Shown here one piece after another: positions 10,701-19,533 of a stretch of DNA of 64,000 bases. The stretch is from positions 62,001 to 126,000 of the forward strand of contig NZ_LMKM01000036.1 of NCBI RefSeq assembly GCF_001421515.1. The letters run 5' to 3'. The notes beneath the pieces are model-generated. The model ran no database searches. It saw nothing but the letters and a program-made list of their open reading frames with translations, and was not told the origin of the DNA. Position numbers and translations under genes: made by a program. The DNA is from Pedobacter sp. Leaf216. GTDB taxonomy: Bacteria; Bacteroidota; Bacteroidia; Sphingobacteriales; Sphingobacteriaceae. How positions within the stretch are numbered: position 1 is the first letter of the stretch; every line of letters begins with the position of its first letter.

Positions 10701-10875
10701 CGTTTGCGCCTGTTTGAGCGCCTAAACTTGGGATTTCTTTTACCCTTACTGATGCACCTGGTACAGGTAGACCATCTTCTTGAGATGTTACTGTACCAGT
10801 TACCGTTCTATCTTGTGCAAATGCTGAGGATGCGCATAGCACAAGAATGAACAAACTTTGTAGAAGTTTTTTCAT
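7735..10875 (-). CDS. SusC/RagA family TonB-linked outer-membrane transporter (locus B)
   Basis: 1046 residues: signal peptide (1-20, ending AFAQ), carboxypeptidase-D regulatory-like domain (about 22-98), TonB-box-like LNEVVVTAGG (about 104-113), plug (about 120-232; VRLVLRGNRSLLGNNQALVV-type core, ALYGSDASNGALIIQTKKGK), then the barrel ending GATLSLTF. The plug is closer to that of locus C than to locus A (shared GxNPxxR/GxDPxxR and LRGxRSxxGNNxALxVxD). First gene of the locus B operon. Its 5' leader contains a 17-bp element identical to one upstream of susC C. Confidence 0.95.
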   Translation of the reverse strand: MKKLLQSLFILVLCASSAFAQDRTVTGTVTSQEDGLPVPGASVRVKEIPSLGAQTGANGKFSLSVPKNGKTLVVTFLGYGTKEFVIPANNVVNASLNSDVTSLNEVVVTAGGVTIQRRQQGNQSTTVKAEELTQGKAFNVASALTGKVAGLQVNAVSSGVNPNIRLVLRGNRSLLGNNQALVVVDNVIVPSDILGNLNPEDIENIEVLNGAGAAALYGSDASNGALIIQTKKGKRGASTINISHTTNVEQVSFLPQLQERFGSGTGNDDVPSYTPFENQQYGPAFDGVVRPIGKPLADGSIQSVPYSFNSDENKNAFWETGVSNQTDFNLSSGDDKGTYYFSGQYFDQKSTVPGDKYNRFTMRVNGERDLGNNVTFGFNLNYVQNRYDQSSAIATVYDNVLQSPGQIPLTRYKDYKNDPFSTPDGYYNEYYQNPYFALGNNRSATRNDYLTGNAQLKWKPIKDLSLLVRANLSNRAFSNKSTTDKFTYSGYRLGLTPNFSNVVGGVSDYSGYNVQINPEFQAQYIKKLSKDFSLNVIGGATMRQNTYKSVNVNTNGGLALAGFYNISNGLQNPGAGESNFKARQIGVYADARLGFRDYLYLHVTGRNDWRSVLAPESRSFFYPAADISFIASDAIPFLKNSKIIESLKIRGGVSKVGNVNLGNSSNFGAYSLLPTFGQAYGYPYNGIPGFTLSDRIVSPNIKPEITLAYEGGVDFSLLKSRITGSFTYYKSNTTDQTVPVNVANSTGFSSYLTNTGEVSNRGVETSLRFVPYRNTSNGLEVTVGANYTYNDNKVVSISNGLTQLGLSGTTTLGVYAVEGSAFPVLKGTDYNRDPQGRIIVDKFTGFPSVTTGTSILGNTEPKHRLGVDAAVTFKGFRLAGLFEYRGGFVMAQNSGSFDFSGAGIRTTYFNRERFVIPNSSYLDPVTNTYVENTNITTRTGGVDFWTNGPTNTGVATNYTYSAAFWKLRELSLSYELPKSILGSLKYVKAARISVQGRNLFIWTPKTNIYTDPEYSAAGSDNNGIGITSLGQTPPSRVYGATLSLTF

Positions 10876-10884
10876 AATTTGAAA

Positions 10885-10901
10885 ATAGGTTAGTTAATGA
10901 T
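10885..10901 (-). promoter_or_regulatory. Leader element shared with susC C
   Basis: The + strand reads ATAGGTTAGTTAATGAT, ending 10 bp from the susC B start codon. The identical 17 bp lies at 16768-16784, 9 bp from the susC C start. Further upstream both regions share TTAACAAAACCT (minus strand AGGTTTTGTTAA), a plausible -33-like TTTG context. Function unknown; a common promoter/5'-UTR control or recent duplication are both possible. Confidence 0.5.
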
Positions 10902-11364
10902 TTTTGAAGTGCTAAATATAGTAGAGATAAGCTATATTTTAACAAAGTTTAACAAAACCTAAATGCATAATGACTTTATTTTGACAATTATACTGTATGA
11001 GTAAAAAGGCTTTTTGGGGAAAATCATACACAAGTTGTCAAATTATTTACGCAAAATTCACATTTTAAGACACCTAAGTACGCAGAATAGGCCTTTTGGA
11101 TGATTATTAACTAGGTAATACTCACGAAAAAACCGTGCCAGAATCTACTAAAGTCTTAGTAGAAAATTTTAAGGAATTTTATCCATAAAACAATGATTTT
11201 TTTGAGATGAATAAGATTTACATAGTGCTATTTGGAGTATAGAATAAGATTTTTTACAAAAGTTGAGTTGCTTTTCTTCAAAAATTAGATCCATTAATTT
11301 ATAATACAAGAATGACATATCATTAATGAAGGGAACAATTGCTTAACTTTTCCTATAAATAAAA

Positions 11365-11394
11365 AAGCCCTCCAGAAATAATTCTGGAAGGCTT
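11365..11394 (-). terminator. Intrinsic terminator of susCD locus C
   Basis: Arms AAGCCCTCCAGAA (11365-11377) and TTCTGGAAGGCTT (11382-11394), loop ATAA, one mismatch. On the minus strand it is followed by a run of T (AAAAAA at 11360-11366 on the + strand). It lies 23 bp past the stop at 11418. Confidence 0.85.
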
Positions 11395-11417
11395 CAATAT
11401 TAAGATTGTTAATTATA

Positions 11418-11960
11418 TTAGTTTACCAAAAGATTGTAATAAACGGTACTATACAAACTTATTGATTCTCCATCTGCTGAAACAATAGAGACAGGTAATA
11501 CATATTTGGTATTTGCTGCTCCAATTAATGATGAATTAATTTTAAAAACTGCTGTGGCTGTTCGTTGGCCAGCTGGAATTGTAACTTGTAAATTAGAAAC
11601 CGAATAAAGGTTTGCAGGTGCCAAAATATAACCTCCTGCAGGAACAGCCGTATTCAGTTTACCAATCGCATCATTAGCATTAACAGCTAAAGTAACCTTT
11701 AAATCTCTATCCAATGGCTTTGGAGAGGCAATGTTAACTACAACTGGTAAATCAGTCGCAGTTGTACTTGAAGTGTATGTTTTGGCAACCACTTTAACAC
11801 CTGTTTCCTGATTTAACGCCGCCAAAGGCAATTCGATAGTAGTTCCTACCTTACTAAAATCAACAAAAGTATCTTTTGATTTTAGACATGAGCTTAAACT
11901 TATTATCGCTGAAAAAAGGATAACAGGAATAATTTTTTTTGAATGATATTTTGTTTTCAT
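11418..11960 (-). CDS. Small DUF1735-like surface lipoprotein (locus C)
   Basis: 180 residues with lipobox LSSC (Cys25) and a single beta-sandwich-like domain (about 35-180; LPVVVNIASPKPLDRDLKV, LQVTIPAGQRTATAVFKI). This matches the N-terminal DUF1735-type domain of the locus B lipoprotein but without its second domain. It starts 8 bp after the susD C stop and is the last gene of the operon. Likely an accessory surface binding protein; the ligand is unknown. Confidence 0.82.
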   Translation of the reverse strand: MKTKYHSKKIIPVILFSAIISLSSCLKSKDTFVDFSKVGTTIELPLAALNQETGVKVVAKTYTSSTTATDLPVVVNIASPKPLDRDLKVTLAVNANDAIGKLNTAVPAGGYILAPANLYSVSNLQVTIPAGQRTATAVFKINSSLIGAANTKYVLPVSIVSADGESISLYSTVYYNLLVN

Positions 11961-11968
11961 AGTTATAA

Positions 11969-13510
11969 TTATTTAGCCCAAAAGATTTTGGATGTGAACT
12001 GATTAATTGTTCCCTGAGCCTTAACATTATCGCCGTTGTTAGACAATTCTGTTGCTGGATAGAAAATCCTACTTGGAATTGTTGGCTGAGTAGACTGAGT
12101 AGAAACCGGAATATCAGACGGGAAACCTGTTCTTCTGTATTCACTGTAAGCCTCAAGATTTCCATAACCATTTAAAGCAGTCCATTTTTGAACGATAATT
12201 GCCTGAACCTTATCTGTAGAAGCCGTCCAACTTACATTATTTATAGCCTGTCCGTAATAGGCAGCTGCTGCAGTTGCAGCATTAGGAACTGTTAAAGCAG
12301 TAAATGACGCAGTAATTCCTTTTTCATATAAGGATTGTGCATTTCCGGGAAGTATGCTATAAACAGCAGCCTCAGACTGTAGAAACAATGATTCGGCAGA
12401 ACTCATTAACACCGCATTCATTGTGGGTCCTGTAAGTAAACCAGGGCCTATGCCACTTGTTTTTGGATTATTGCTTGGTGCTGTAGATCCATAAATATTT
12501 CCAAAAAATGGAACTGCTGGATCTGTTGGGGCAGGGGCAGGGGCATACAATCTAGACAAACGGGGATCATTCGTATTTTTCAATTTTGTAATAGCATAAT
12601 TATTAGCTTTATAATAATCACCAGGAAGCGAAACAGCACCTGTTGCATTAGCACCATAACTTAGCCAGAACGGGCTTTGTTTGCCACTGTTGGCATCATC
12701 ATTAGTATAGCCAGGGTTTGCAGCAACCTGGAACGTTTCATCCACGTAGCCATCAGCACTTGTGGCTAAAATAGCAGTTTTTAATGCTGCCTGTTTAGCT
12801 GGTAACTTATTCCATTGTCTAATCGCTAACCTTAACTTGATTGTATTAGCAAACTTAATCCAGTTGGCCATTGTACCTTTGAATACAATATCTGAAGTGC
12901 CCGGATTTACTGCAGATGTTGGTGCAGCTTTTATTGCTGCTATCGCCGCATCAAGTTGTTTAATTAAATCATCATAAATAGATTCGCCTGAGTCATATTT
13001 AGGAAAAAGAACATCTGGTGCTTTAAAGGCATCAGTATAAGGAACATTATTATAAGTATCAACCAATGTCTGAAATTCAAAAGCTTTCATAATTTTGCCT
13101 ATTGAAGCAAAATGTACCAATGTTGGATCAGCAGTTCCTTTTTTAACAAGATCATTATAATTTGATAGGTTAAGGTAAAACTGGGTAAATATTTGGTAAG
13201 CGGTATTGGTGAAGTTATTTGTATTGAGTGCCGAATTGGGAACATAATTACCACTTGGTGTCCAGTAACCCATCCAAACCCCAACTGTAGCCGGATAACC
13301 ACCTGTTGTAAGGCTAATCGCCCCATTACCAGTTGCTACTACGTTGGCATTATATAAATTAGCTGAAACAGCTAAAGTTCCCGACAGCTGAAATTGAGGG
13401 GTAGCCACAGAAGGTGTATTTGGGTTTACTTCCAGGCTCAAAAAGTCTTTCTTACAACCAGTAATGCCGATTATTGCAGAAAGTGCTATGATGGAAAATA
13501 TCTTTTTCAT
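11969..13510 (-). CDS. SusD-like_2 nutrient-binding lipoprotein (locus C)
   Basis: 513 residues from the ATG at 13510, chosen over the ATG at 13519 because it gives the usual MKKIF lipoprotein signal with lipobox ITGC (Cys19). The mature N-terminus KKDFLSLEVNPNTPS and the helical segment IMKAFEFQTLVDTYNNVPYTDAF (near 140-165) are SusD-like_2 hallmarks. It follows susC C with a 9-bp gap. It should cap SusC C and bind its substrate. Confidence 0.92.
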   Translation of the reverse strand: MKKIFSIIALSAIIGITGCKKDFLSLEVNPNTPSVATPQFQLSGTLAVSANLYNANVVATGNGAISLTTGGYPATVGVWMGYWTPSGNYVPNSALNTNNFTNTAYQIFTQFYLNLSNYNDLVKKGTADPTLVHFASIGKIMKAFEFQTLVDTYNNVPYTDAFKAPDVLFPKYDSGESIYDDLIKQLDAAIAAIKAAPTSAVNPGTSDIVFKGTMANWIKFANTIKLRLAIRQWNKLPAKQAALKTAILATSADGYVDETFQVAANPGYTNDDANSGKQSPFWLSYGANATGAVSLPGDYYKANNYAITKLKNTNDPRLSRLYAPAPAPTDPAVPFFGNIYGSTAPSNNPKTSGIGPGLLTGPTMNAVLMSSAESLFLQSEAAVYSILPGNAQSLYEKGITASFTALTVPNAATAAAAYYGQAINNVSWTASTDKVQAIIVQKWTALNGYGNLEAYSEYRRTGFPSDIPVSTQSTQPTIPSRIFYPATELSNNGDNVKAQGTINQFTSKIFWAK

Positions 13511-13519
13511 AATTGTCAT

Positions 13520-16500
13520 TTAAAATGTTACCTGAAGATTTGCACCGAAAATTCTTAAAGGAGGTGTTTGATTTGCATTGGTTACTCCGGTTGCATTAGA
13601 AGTATCCAAATTATATTCAGGATCGGTATAAGGGTTATCTTTTGGTCTAAACATAAATAAGTTTCTACCGGTTAGCGCAAAGTTCAATCCTTTGATAGCT
13701 TTAGTTTTGTTGATAAACTGCGTTAGATTAAAATTCAAAGCAATTTCCCTAATTTTCCAAAATGCAGCGCTTGTTACAAATGGAGTGGCAGCTGCGCCAT
13801 AGTTAGATGATTGCCAGAAACCATAATTACCGTCAACAACCGGAACTGTCGTATTCGGAACGTAGACACCAGGGGAAGTTTGGATAACTGAATTAGGATA
13901 AATAAAACGTTGACGATCTGCTGAAGCACTTGTGGCAGATATCCCACCGAAATCCAATGTGGAAGCAACAGAGTTTAAAATTACAAATCCACTTTTATAT
14001 TCTGCCACTGCACTAAGCGTCATAAACTTATAGCTAGCAGATAAATTTAAGCCCATAACATATTTTGGAGTCGTTCTTCCAAAATTTGTTAATCCTGAGC
14101 CCAATTGCGGATAACCTGCAGTTGTACCGCCTGCATCAACAATTACACGGCCCTGAAGATCACGTGCATAATCTGTTCCAAGTAATGATGGGAATGGCTG
14201 ACCAACAACAGCATATACAGATGTAGTGGTACCAGAGCTAATCTGAAATTGTGTACTACCTGGAAGTAACGACTTAACTTCAGAATCGTAGATACCAAAA
14301 TTACCGCCTAATTTCAAGCCAACTGAATTCGGCCCTGCAGGAAGAACTGTTCCGTTCAGTTCAAATTCATAACCATCGTTTTCGATTTCACCAGCATTAA
14401 TTGTTGCAGTATTAAATCCTGTAGAGGCTGAAGTTTGAACACCTAATGTTTGGTTTTTGCTGTTTTGTTTATAATAGGTAGCATTTAAGTTAATCCTGTT
14501 ATTTAATAAACCTAGCTCAATACCAATTTCCTTTTCATTTACAAACTCAGGCTCTAAGAGTGGGTTGTTATTGGTTGTACCTAACGATAAACCACCTAAA
14601 CCACCGTATGGAAAACCAGGAGTACTAGAGAATACGTTATTGATTGAGTATGGTGGAACACTCACCTGACCAACCTTACTGATTGCGGCCCTAAGCTTAC
14701 CATATGAAATGATCTTATTGCCCTTTAAAGCTTCAAAAGCATTAGTAAATACGAATGATCCAGATAATGAAGGATAGAAGAATGAACGCTTACTTGCAGA
14801 TAAACGTGAATCATCATCATTTCTGGCAGTAGCCTGTAAGAATGCAATATCTTTATATCCAATATTTAGGGACGCATAAAAACCAATTTGACGAACAAAG
14901 AACTCACTTTGATTAGCCGTTGGCGCACCTGAAATTAATCCAATATTATAAAAATCCGGAATTAACAAGTTTGCGCTCTGGTCATTCTGTATACGTACTT
15001 TGGTTTGCCAGATGGTATTACCCAATAATAAATCTGTTTTGAAATCATCAAAGAAAGTATGATTAAATTTAACAAAAATATCCTGTTGTAAACGAGATGA
15101 CCCTTGATTATTCAATGGATTATATGTTGTAGTACCATCACCATATTGAGTATAATCCTGTACAAAACCTGGCGATTTCCTAGAAGCACCATAACGGGAT
15201 GGAATATTACTAACACCAAGCGGATCTCCTGCAGCATAAGCAGAAAACTGCACTTCTTTACGTGTATATTTTAAGGTATTTATACCAAAATTTTGAGATA
15301 AGCGATAAGTAGCATCAAACCATTTTGTAGGCTTTACATTTAAGCTAATATTACCCAAAAAAGTATCACTTTTATTTTCTCTTCTGGAATTCTTGATTTG
15401 CCAGAAAGGATTTACATTATAGGCACTATAGTAATCATTTGGATTATAAAATTTACTGTTATCTCCTTCAGCTAAATCTGCAATATTGATAAAAGCTGGC
15501 ATTTGGAATAAATTAGCATACAAAATCTGAGTAGTTGCATTTGTAGAATAATTAATTCCATAAGTGCTCGTATTACCATTTGTATAGCCAACAGAATAAT
15601 CTAATTTAAAAATACCAGATGTTTTAGTACCAGAAACACGTAAAGAAGTTCTTTTAGACAAATCATCAGGAATTACACCTTTTGTGTAAATATTTTGAGC
15701 AGAAAAGTAGAAATTGTTATCTACATCACCACTTTGATAAGAAAGATCATTTTGCTCGGTAAATCCTGTTTTGAAAAAAGCTTCAATGGGGCTTTTTTCG
15801 TTAGGAGAATAAGTAATCATATTTTTCTCCCCATTTGCAATAGGAGCACCTAACTGATAGGTTGCGCCATTGTATGCCGGGCCATATAACTGATTTTCAT
15901 ATCCAGTAAATAATGGAAACCCAGTATCCGGATCACGGAAACCATCTGCAACAGTTTCTCCTCCATAAGGACCAAATTTTGTTTGAATATCAGGAAAATA
16001 AGAAACTTTATTAATCTGAAACGAGTTACCGTATTTAATAATTGGTTTATTTGCTGTAGTACCCCTTTTTGAAGTGATAATTAAAGCACCATTTGAAGCT
16101 TCAGAACCATAAAGTGCTGATGCACTCGATCCTTTTAAGATAGTAACATCTTCAATATCATTTGGGTTTATCGAGTTTAACGTTCCGTTTGGAATAGGAA
16201 CTCCATCCAGAACTATTAAGGCATTGTTATTACCGTTGATTGATCTTGCTCCACGTAATGTAATCCTTACCTGAGGATCAATACCATTATTAACAGTACT
16301 TACCTGCAAGCCTGCAGCTTTCGCAGTTAAACCATTTGCCAAGTTAGTTACATTGGTTTGGGTTAAATCTTTCGCACTAACATTAGTAGTGGAATAGCCA
16401 ATTTCTTTTGCCTGTCTTTTGATACCCAAGGCACCTGTTACCACAACTTCTCCAAGTTGTTGAGAATCGGAGGATAGTACTGCATTAATTACAGTTGATG

Positions 16501-16759
16501 AGCCAATAGTAATTTCTTTTGTGCCGAAACCAAGGCTAGAAATGACCAGTGTAGTTGCATTTGCAGGAACTGAAAGTGAATACTTTCCGTTTGCGTCGGT
16601 AGATGCACCAATAGTAGTGCCCTTAACCTTTACAGAAACGCCTGGGATGGGAAGTTTGTCATCCAAAGCCGTAACTGTACCTGTGATTGTTCGATCTTGA
16701 GCCATTGCTGTAGTAACAATTAGCAACAATACGAACAAACTTTGTAGAAGTTTTTTCAT
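13520..16759 (-). CDS. SusC/RagA family TonB-linked outer-membrane transporter (locus C)
   Basis: 1079 residues: signal peptide (1-20, ending AMAQ), carboxypeptidase-D regulatory-like domain (about 22-98), TonB-box-like LGEVVVTGALG (about 103-113), plug (about 118-232; ALYGSEASNGALIITSKRG) and barrel ending GANLQVTF. First gene of locus C. Its signal peptide and first coding bases are nearly identical to those of susC A and B, while the barrel is distinct. It lies 191 bp downstream of an M14 peptidase gene on the same strand without a visible terminator between them. Confidence 0.95.
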   Translation of the reverse strand: MKKLLQSLFVLLLIVTTAMAQDRTITGTVTALDDKLPIPGVSVKVKGTTIGASTDANGKYSLSVPANATTLVISSLGFGTKEITIGSSTVINAVLSSDSQQLGEVVVTGALGIKRQAKEIGYSTTNVSAKDLTQTNVTNLANGLTAKAAGLQVSTVNNGIDPQVRITLRGARSINGNNNALIVLDGVPIPNGTLNSINPNDIEDVTILKGSSASALYGSEASNGALIITSKRGTTANKPIIKYGNSFQINKVSYFPDIQTKFGPYGGETVADGFRDPDTGFPLFTGYENQLYGPAYNGATYQLGAPIANGEKNMITYSPNEKSPIEAFFKTGFTEQNDLSYQSGDVDNNFYFSAQNIYTKGVIPDDLSKRTSLRVSGTKTSGIFKLDYSVGYTNGNTSTYGINYSTNATTQILYANLFQMPAFINIADLAEGDNSKFYNPNDYYSAYNVNPFWQIKNSRRENKSDTFLGNISLNVKPTKWFDATYRLSQNFGINTLKYTRKEVQFSAYAAGDPLGVSNIPSRYGASRKSPGFVQDYTQYGDGTTTYNPLNNQGSSRLQQDIFVKFNHTFFDDFKTDLLLGNTIWQTKVRIQNDQSANLLIPDFYNIGLISGAPTANQSEFFVRQIGFYASLNIGYKDIAFLQATARNDDDSRLSASKRSFFYPSLSGSFVFTNAFEALKGNKIISYGKLRAAISKVGQVSVPPYSINNVFSSTPGFPYGGLGGLSLGTTNNNPLLEPEFVNEKEIGIELGLLNNRINLNATYYKQNSKNQTLGVQTSASTGFNTATINAGEIENDGYEFELNGTVLPAGPNSVGLKLGGNFGIYDSEVKSLLPGSTQFQISSGTTTSVYAVVGQPFPSLLGTDYARDLQGRVIVDAGGTTAGYPQLGSGLTNFGRTTPKYVMGLNLSASYKFMTLSAVAEYKSGFVILNSVASTLDFGGISATSASADRQRFIYPNSVIQTSPGVYVPNTTVPVVDGNYGFWQSSNYGAAATPFVTSAAFWKIREIALNFNLTQFINKTKAIKGLNFALTGRNLFMFRPKDNPYTDPEYNLDTSNATGVTNANQTPPLRIFGANLQVTF

Positions 16760-16767
16760 AGTTAATA

Positions 16768-16784
16768 ATAGGTTAGTTAATGAT
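16768..16784 (-). promoter_or_regulatory. Leader element shared with susC B
   Basis: Same 17-bp sequence as 10885-10901 (ATAGGTTAGTTAATGAT on the + strand), 9 bp from the susC C ATG. The upstream flank (16843-16856) carries TTTTAACAAAACCT, also matching locus B. The match is seen directly; a regulatory role is inference. Confidence 0.5.
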
Positions 16785-16950
16785 ATTAATTGTACGCTAA
16801 TGTAAAATTAACTACTTGTTGAAACAAATGTTTTTTAACATATTTTAACAAAACCTACTTTAAATAGACATAAAGGCACTATTTAATTAACTGATATTCT
16901 GATATAATCTACTTTTTAAACTAAAAACATAGTATTTGACACGCTGTAAA

Positions 16951-19449
16951 TCAATAGCTACAGAACAGAATATTCCCAAAAAGCGTTTTTCCACCTTCCC
17001 AAAAATTTCTGAACAGGGGATTATTAGCCAGGTAAACAACCTCACCCCGGCCAAAATCCTGAACGCCAATTAGCAGTCCAGCTTTTAGTTCTTCCCGTGC
17101 TTTTTTTCCTACCACACCTGCCATTAAACTTTTTTCGTTAATTAACCCCACATTCCAACCCTTAACAAAAGGTTCGTAAATTTTGCGGTCGGTTTTTAAA
17201 CTATAATAGGCTTTACCAAGGCCATAAGAAAAAGGATGGCTCGCATCGAGGTTAATCTTATAAATTGCCCCTGGTATAGTTGTTTCGAAGTCATCACGGT
17301 CTTTATCCTTAAAAAGCAGTTTATTGGCTTCCGGTTTTTCATCTTTTTTTACTGGGGCTTCTTTCTTTTTAATATCAAAGCCTTTTTTCTCCAATACACT
17401 TTCAATCGCATCTTCCATTAAAATAAGCTTACCGCCTTTATTCAGCCATGCGGTTAAACCATCCCCAATAAAAGGACTATAACTTCCATCAGGCAATAGG
17501 AGGGTATTAACTTTATTGATATCCAAATTATTGATGTCTTTTGCATTAATGATACTCGGTGAAAGGTTTAAATCATGCTCCAGATAAAACCATGCTTCGC
17601 CAAAAGCCAGAGATGACACTTCCATTCCAGATACTATAGCGATTTTTGGTTGTTTTAGGAGCGGATAAACATTAGATCCAAAATCCTTTCCTTTTTCTAC
17701 AAAACCGCTGCTCACCGCTTGAATCGGTTTATCGAGCATTTTAGCAATTAAAGCCACTTTTTCCTTTATGCCTTTAAGTGATTTCTCATTTTCTGCCCGC
17801 AATACAATCAATGTTCCGGCAGGATAATCTTTACCGCCAACTGAAAAAGGCTGATCGGCCTGGCGCACTTTTATATTTTCTTTTTGCAGTGCAATTAAAA
17901 GGCGGGCATCTTCGTTGGTTCCCCAGCTAAAAAGCCATGCCAAGGGTTTATCTACCTCATTATTAACAGTTTTCGGTTCTTCCAAGGATGAGAATTTACC
18001 TCTGATGCTCTCTTTACTTGCATAACCTTTTAATCCATATACATAAGGCAGGGCCCAAGCGGTAATGTCGTATGTGTTAGAATCGGTTACAAATGTTTGC
18101 GGTTCCAATAAAACATTCGCCAAAACGGCACGCGGTTGCTGAACATTTACAATCAAATCATTACGACCTATCGTAAAGGATTCTTCCTTTTGCGTATCAT
18201 AATCGTAAGCTTTTCCTGTTTTATCTCCTCCATAAGCAAATTCAATCTTGTTTTTTGTTAATAGCTCAGCCAATTTTTTCAACCGTGATAAATTGCTGGG
18301 CTTAATGATGTAACTTTTATAAATGCCTGGAGCAGTGGTTAGCTCTTGCTGAAAATATTTTTTATATTCTTCTAATAATTTTAGATGGTTTAAGGAAGTT
18401 ACTTCAAGCGTCGACATTCCTGTGGTAAAGTGGTGTGCAATACGGTCTTTTAAGGTAAGCGTATCCCCATCATTTGTTACTACTGATAATCCTGCCCTTA
18501 TTCCGCCCTGCTCATACGTCATCCCAATTGATCCGTTATATAAAGGATAGGTATCGCCATAAGAGGGATAAAGCAAATCGAAACGCTCTTTAGTGAAGTA
18601 TTGCCACCCTTCGGCATCAAAATACTTTGCATTATTTTTTCCTACCACAACCTGAAAGCTCTTCTGCCAAGGCGTAATATCCTGGTGTACGGGCTCTGCT
18701 GCAGGTGCAAAATAATAAGGCTCATTATAGCCCTGTTCATGAAAATCTACATGCACTTGTGGCATCCATTGGTTATAGAGAGCCAATCTTTGCACGCTTT
18801 CTATTTGTGTTTGCCAGGCCCAATCACGGTTCAGATCGAAATAATAATGATTAGGTCTGCCACCTGGCCAAGGTTCAATATGCTCCCTTGATGATGGATC
18901 GGAATTAGGCGTTTTACCCACCACACTATTAAAGTAATTAACATAACGGTCTCTTCCATCCGGGTTTAAACAAGGATCAATAACAACAACTGTATTTTTT
19001 AGCCATTCATTGGCAGGCTTATTAATGCCCGAAACAAGCGTATAAAGCATCTTCATAGCGGTTTCGGTAGAATTTGCCTCGTTCCCATGCACATTGTAGC
19101 TTAACCAAAGAATGGCAGGTTGATTTGCTAAATCGATACTATTATTATTCGTTCCTGTTGACAGTACGATATTGTTATTTCTGATCTGCTCTAGCTTAGT
19201 TATATTTTCCGCTGATGAAACAATGGCAACCATTAAAGGCCTTCCTTCATTGGTTTTACCATACTCAATAAGTTTAATGTTTTTTGGAGAAGCCGCAGCA
19301 GTTTGCCTAAAGTAATCGGCTACTTTATGGTGAGGAGTAAAGTGCGAACCAAGCTCATAGCCCAAAAAATCATCTGGAGATTTTAGCTGGGCATGTACAA
19401 ATAATACAGAACTAAGAAAGCTTAGGCAGAACGTTAACAGTCTCTTCAT
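16951..19449 (-). CDS. Secreted M14-family zinc carboxypeptidase
   Basis: 832 residues with signal peptide (1-20, ending VHAQ). The M14 catalytic domain occupies about 35-350: zinc ligands His121 and Glu124 in VHGNE, His237 in VDFHEQ, the substrate-binding NPDGRDR motif (162-168) and the NRDW motif (about 207-210). A C-terminal part (about 585-690; PKIAIVSGMEVSS, LLLPDGSYSPF, KGGKLILMED) resembles a class I glutamine-amidotransferase-like fold, a combination seen in Bacteroidota M14 proteins. It probably trims peptides in the periplasm or outside. It precedes susCD locus C on the same strand, which may link it to the uptake system but does not prove it. Confidence 0.9.
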   Translation of the reverse strand: MKRLLTFCLSFLSSVLFVHAQLKSPDDFLGYELGSHFTPHHKVADYFRQTAAASPKNIKLIEYGKTNEGRPLMVAIVSSAENITKLEQIRNNNIVLSTGTNNNSIDLANQPAILWLSYNVHGNEANSTETAMKMLYTLVSGINKPANEWLKNTVVVIDPCLNPDGRDRYVNYFNSVVGKTPNSDPSSREHIEPWPGGRPNHYYFDLNRDWAWQTQIESVQRLALYNQWMPQVHVDFHEQGYNEPYYFAPAAEPVHQDITPWQKSFQVVVGKNNAKYFDAEGWQYFTKERFDLLYPSYGDTYPLYNGSIGMTYEQGGIRAGLSVVTNDGDTLTLKDRIAHHFTTGMSTLEVTSLNHLKLLEEYKKYFQQELTTAPGIYKSYIIKPSNLSRLKKLAELLTKNKIEFAYGGDKTGKAYDYDTQKEESFTIGRNDLIVNVQQPRAVLANVLLEPQTFVTDSNTYDITAWALPYVYGLKGYASKESIRGKFSSLEEPKTVNNEVDKPLAWLFSWGTNEDARLLIALQKENIKVRQADQPFSVGGKDYPAGTLIVLRAENEKSLKGIKEKVALIAKMLDKPIQAVSSGFVEKGKDFGSNVYPLLKQPKIAIVSGMEVSSLAFGEAWFYLEHDLNLSPSIINAKDINNLDINKVNTLLLPDGSYSPFIGDGLTAWLNKGGKLILMEDAIESVLEKKGFDIKKKEAPVKKDEKPEANKLLFKDKDRDDFETTIPGAIYKINLDASHPFSYGLGKAYYSLKTDRKIYEPFVKGWNVGLINEKSLMAGVVGKKAREELKAGLLIGVQDFGRGEVVYLANNPLFRNFWEGGKTLFGNILFCSY

Positions 19450-19474
19450 AGGAAAATAATTTTACCTAATGTAC

Positions 19475-19482
19475 TAATTTTG
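19475..19482 (+). promoter_or_regulatory. Possible -7 box for murF
   Basis: TAATTTTG matches the Bacteroidota -7 consensus TAnnTTTG, 52 bp before the murF ATG. No clear -33 TTTG at the usual distance, so it is tentative. Confidence 0.3.
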
Positions 19483-19533
19483 TTTTTTGTTGTTGCTAAA
19501 GCTTAATTTTACATCATATTTTTTACGATAAGC

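Larger units (their letters stand above)
10876..11417. other. Intergenic region between susCD loci B and C
   Basis: 541 bp, AT-rich, no credible gene. It contains the shared susC leader element (10885-10901), the TTAACAAAACCT motif near 10950-10961, a small perfect hairpin TCTACTAA-AGTC-TTAGTAGA (11144-11163) of unknown role, and the locus C terminator (11365-11394). Confidence 0.6.

Noticed and set aside
12762..12977. 71-codon + strand frame inside susD C
   Set aside because: Ala/Leu-rich shadow of an Ala-rich SusD coding sequence.
7735..16759. Possible TonB-dependent transducers with ECF sigma control
   Set aside because: No N-terminal STN/signalling domain in the SusC proteins and no sigma or anti-sigma genes in the window.
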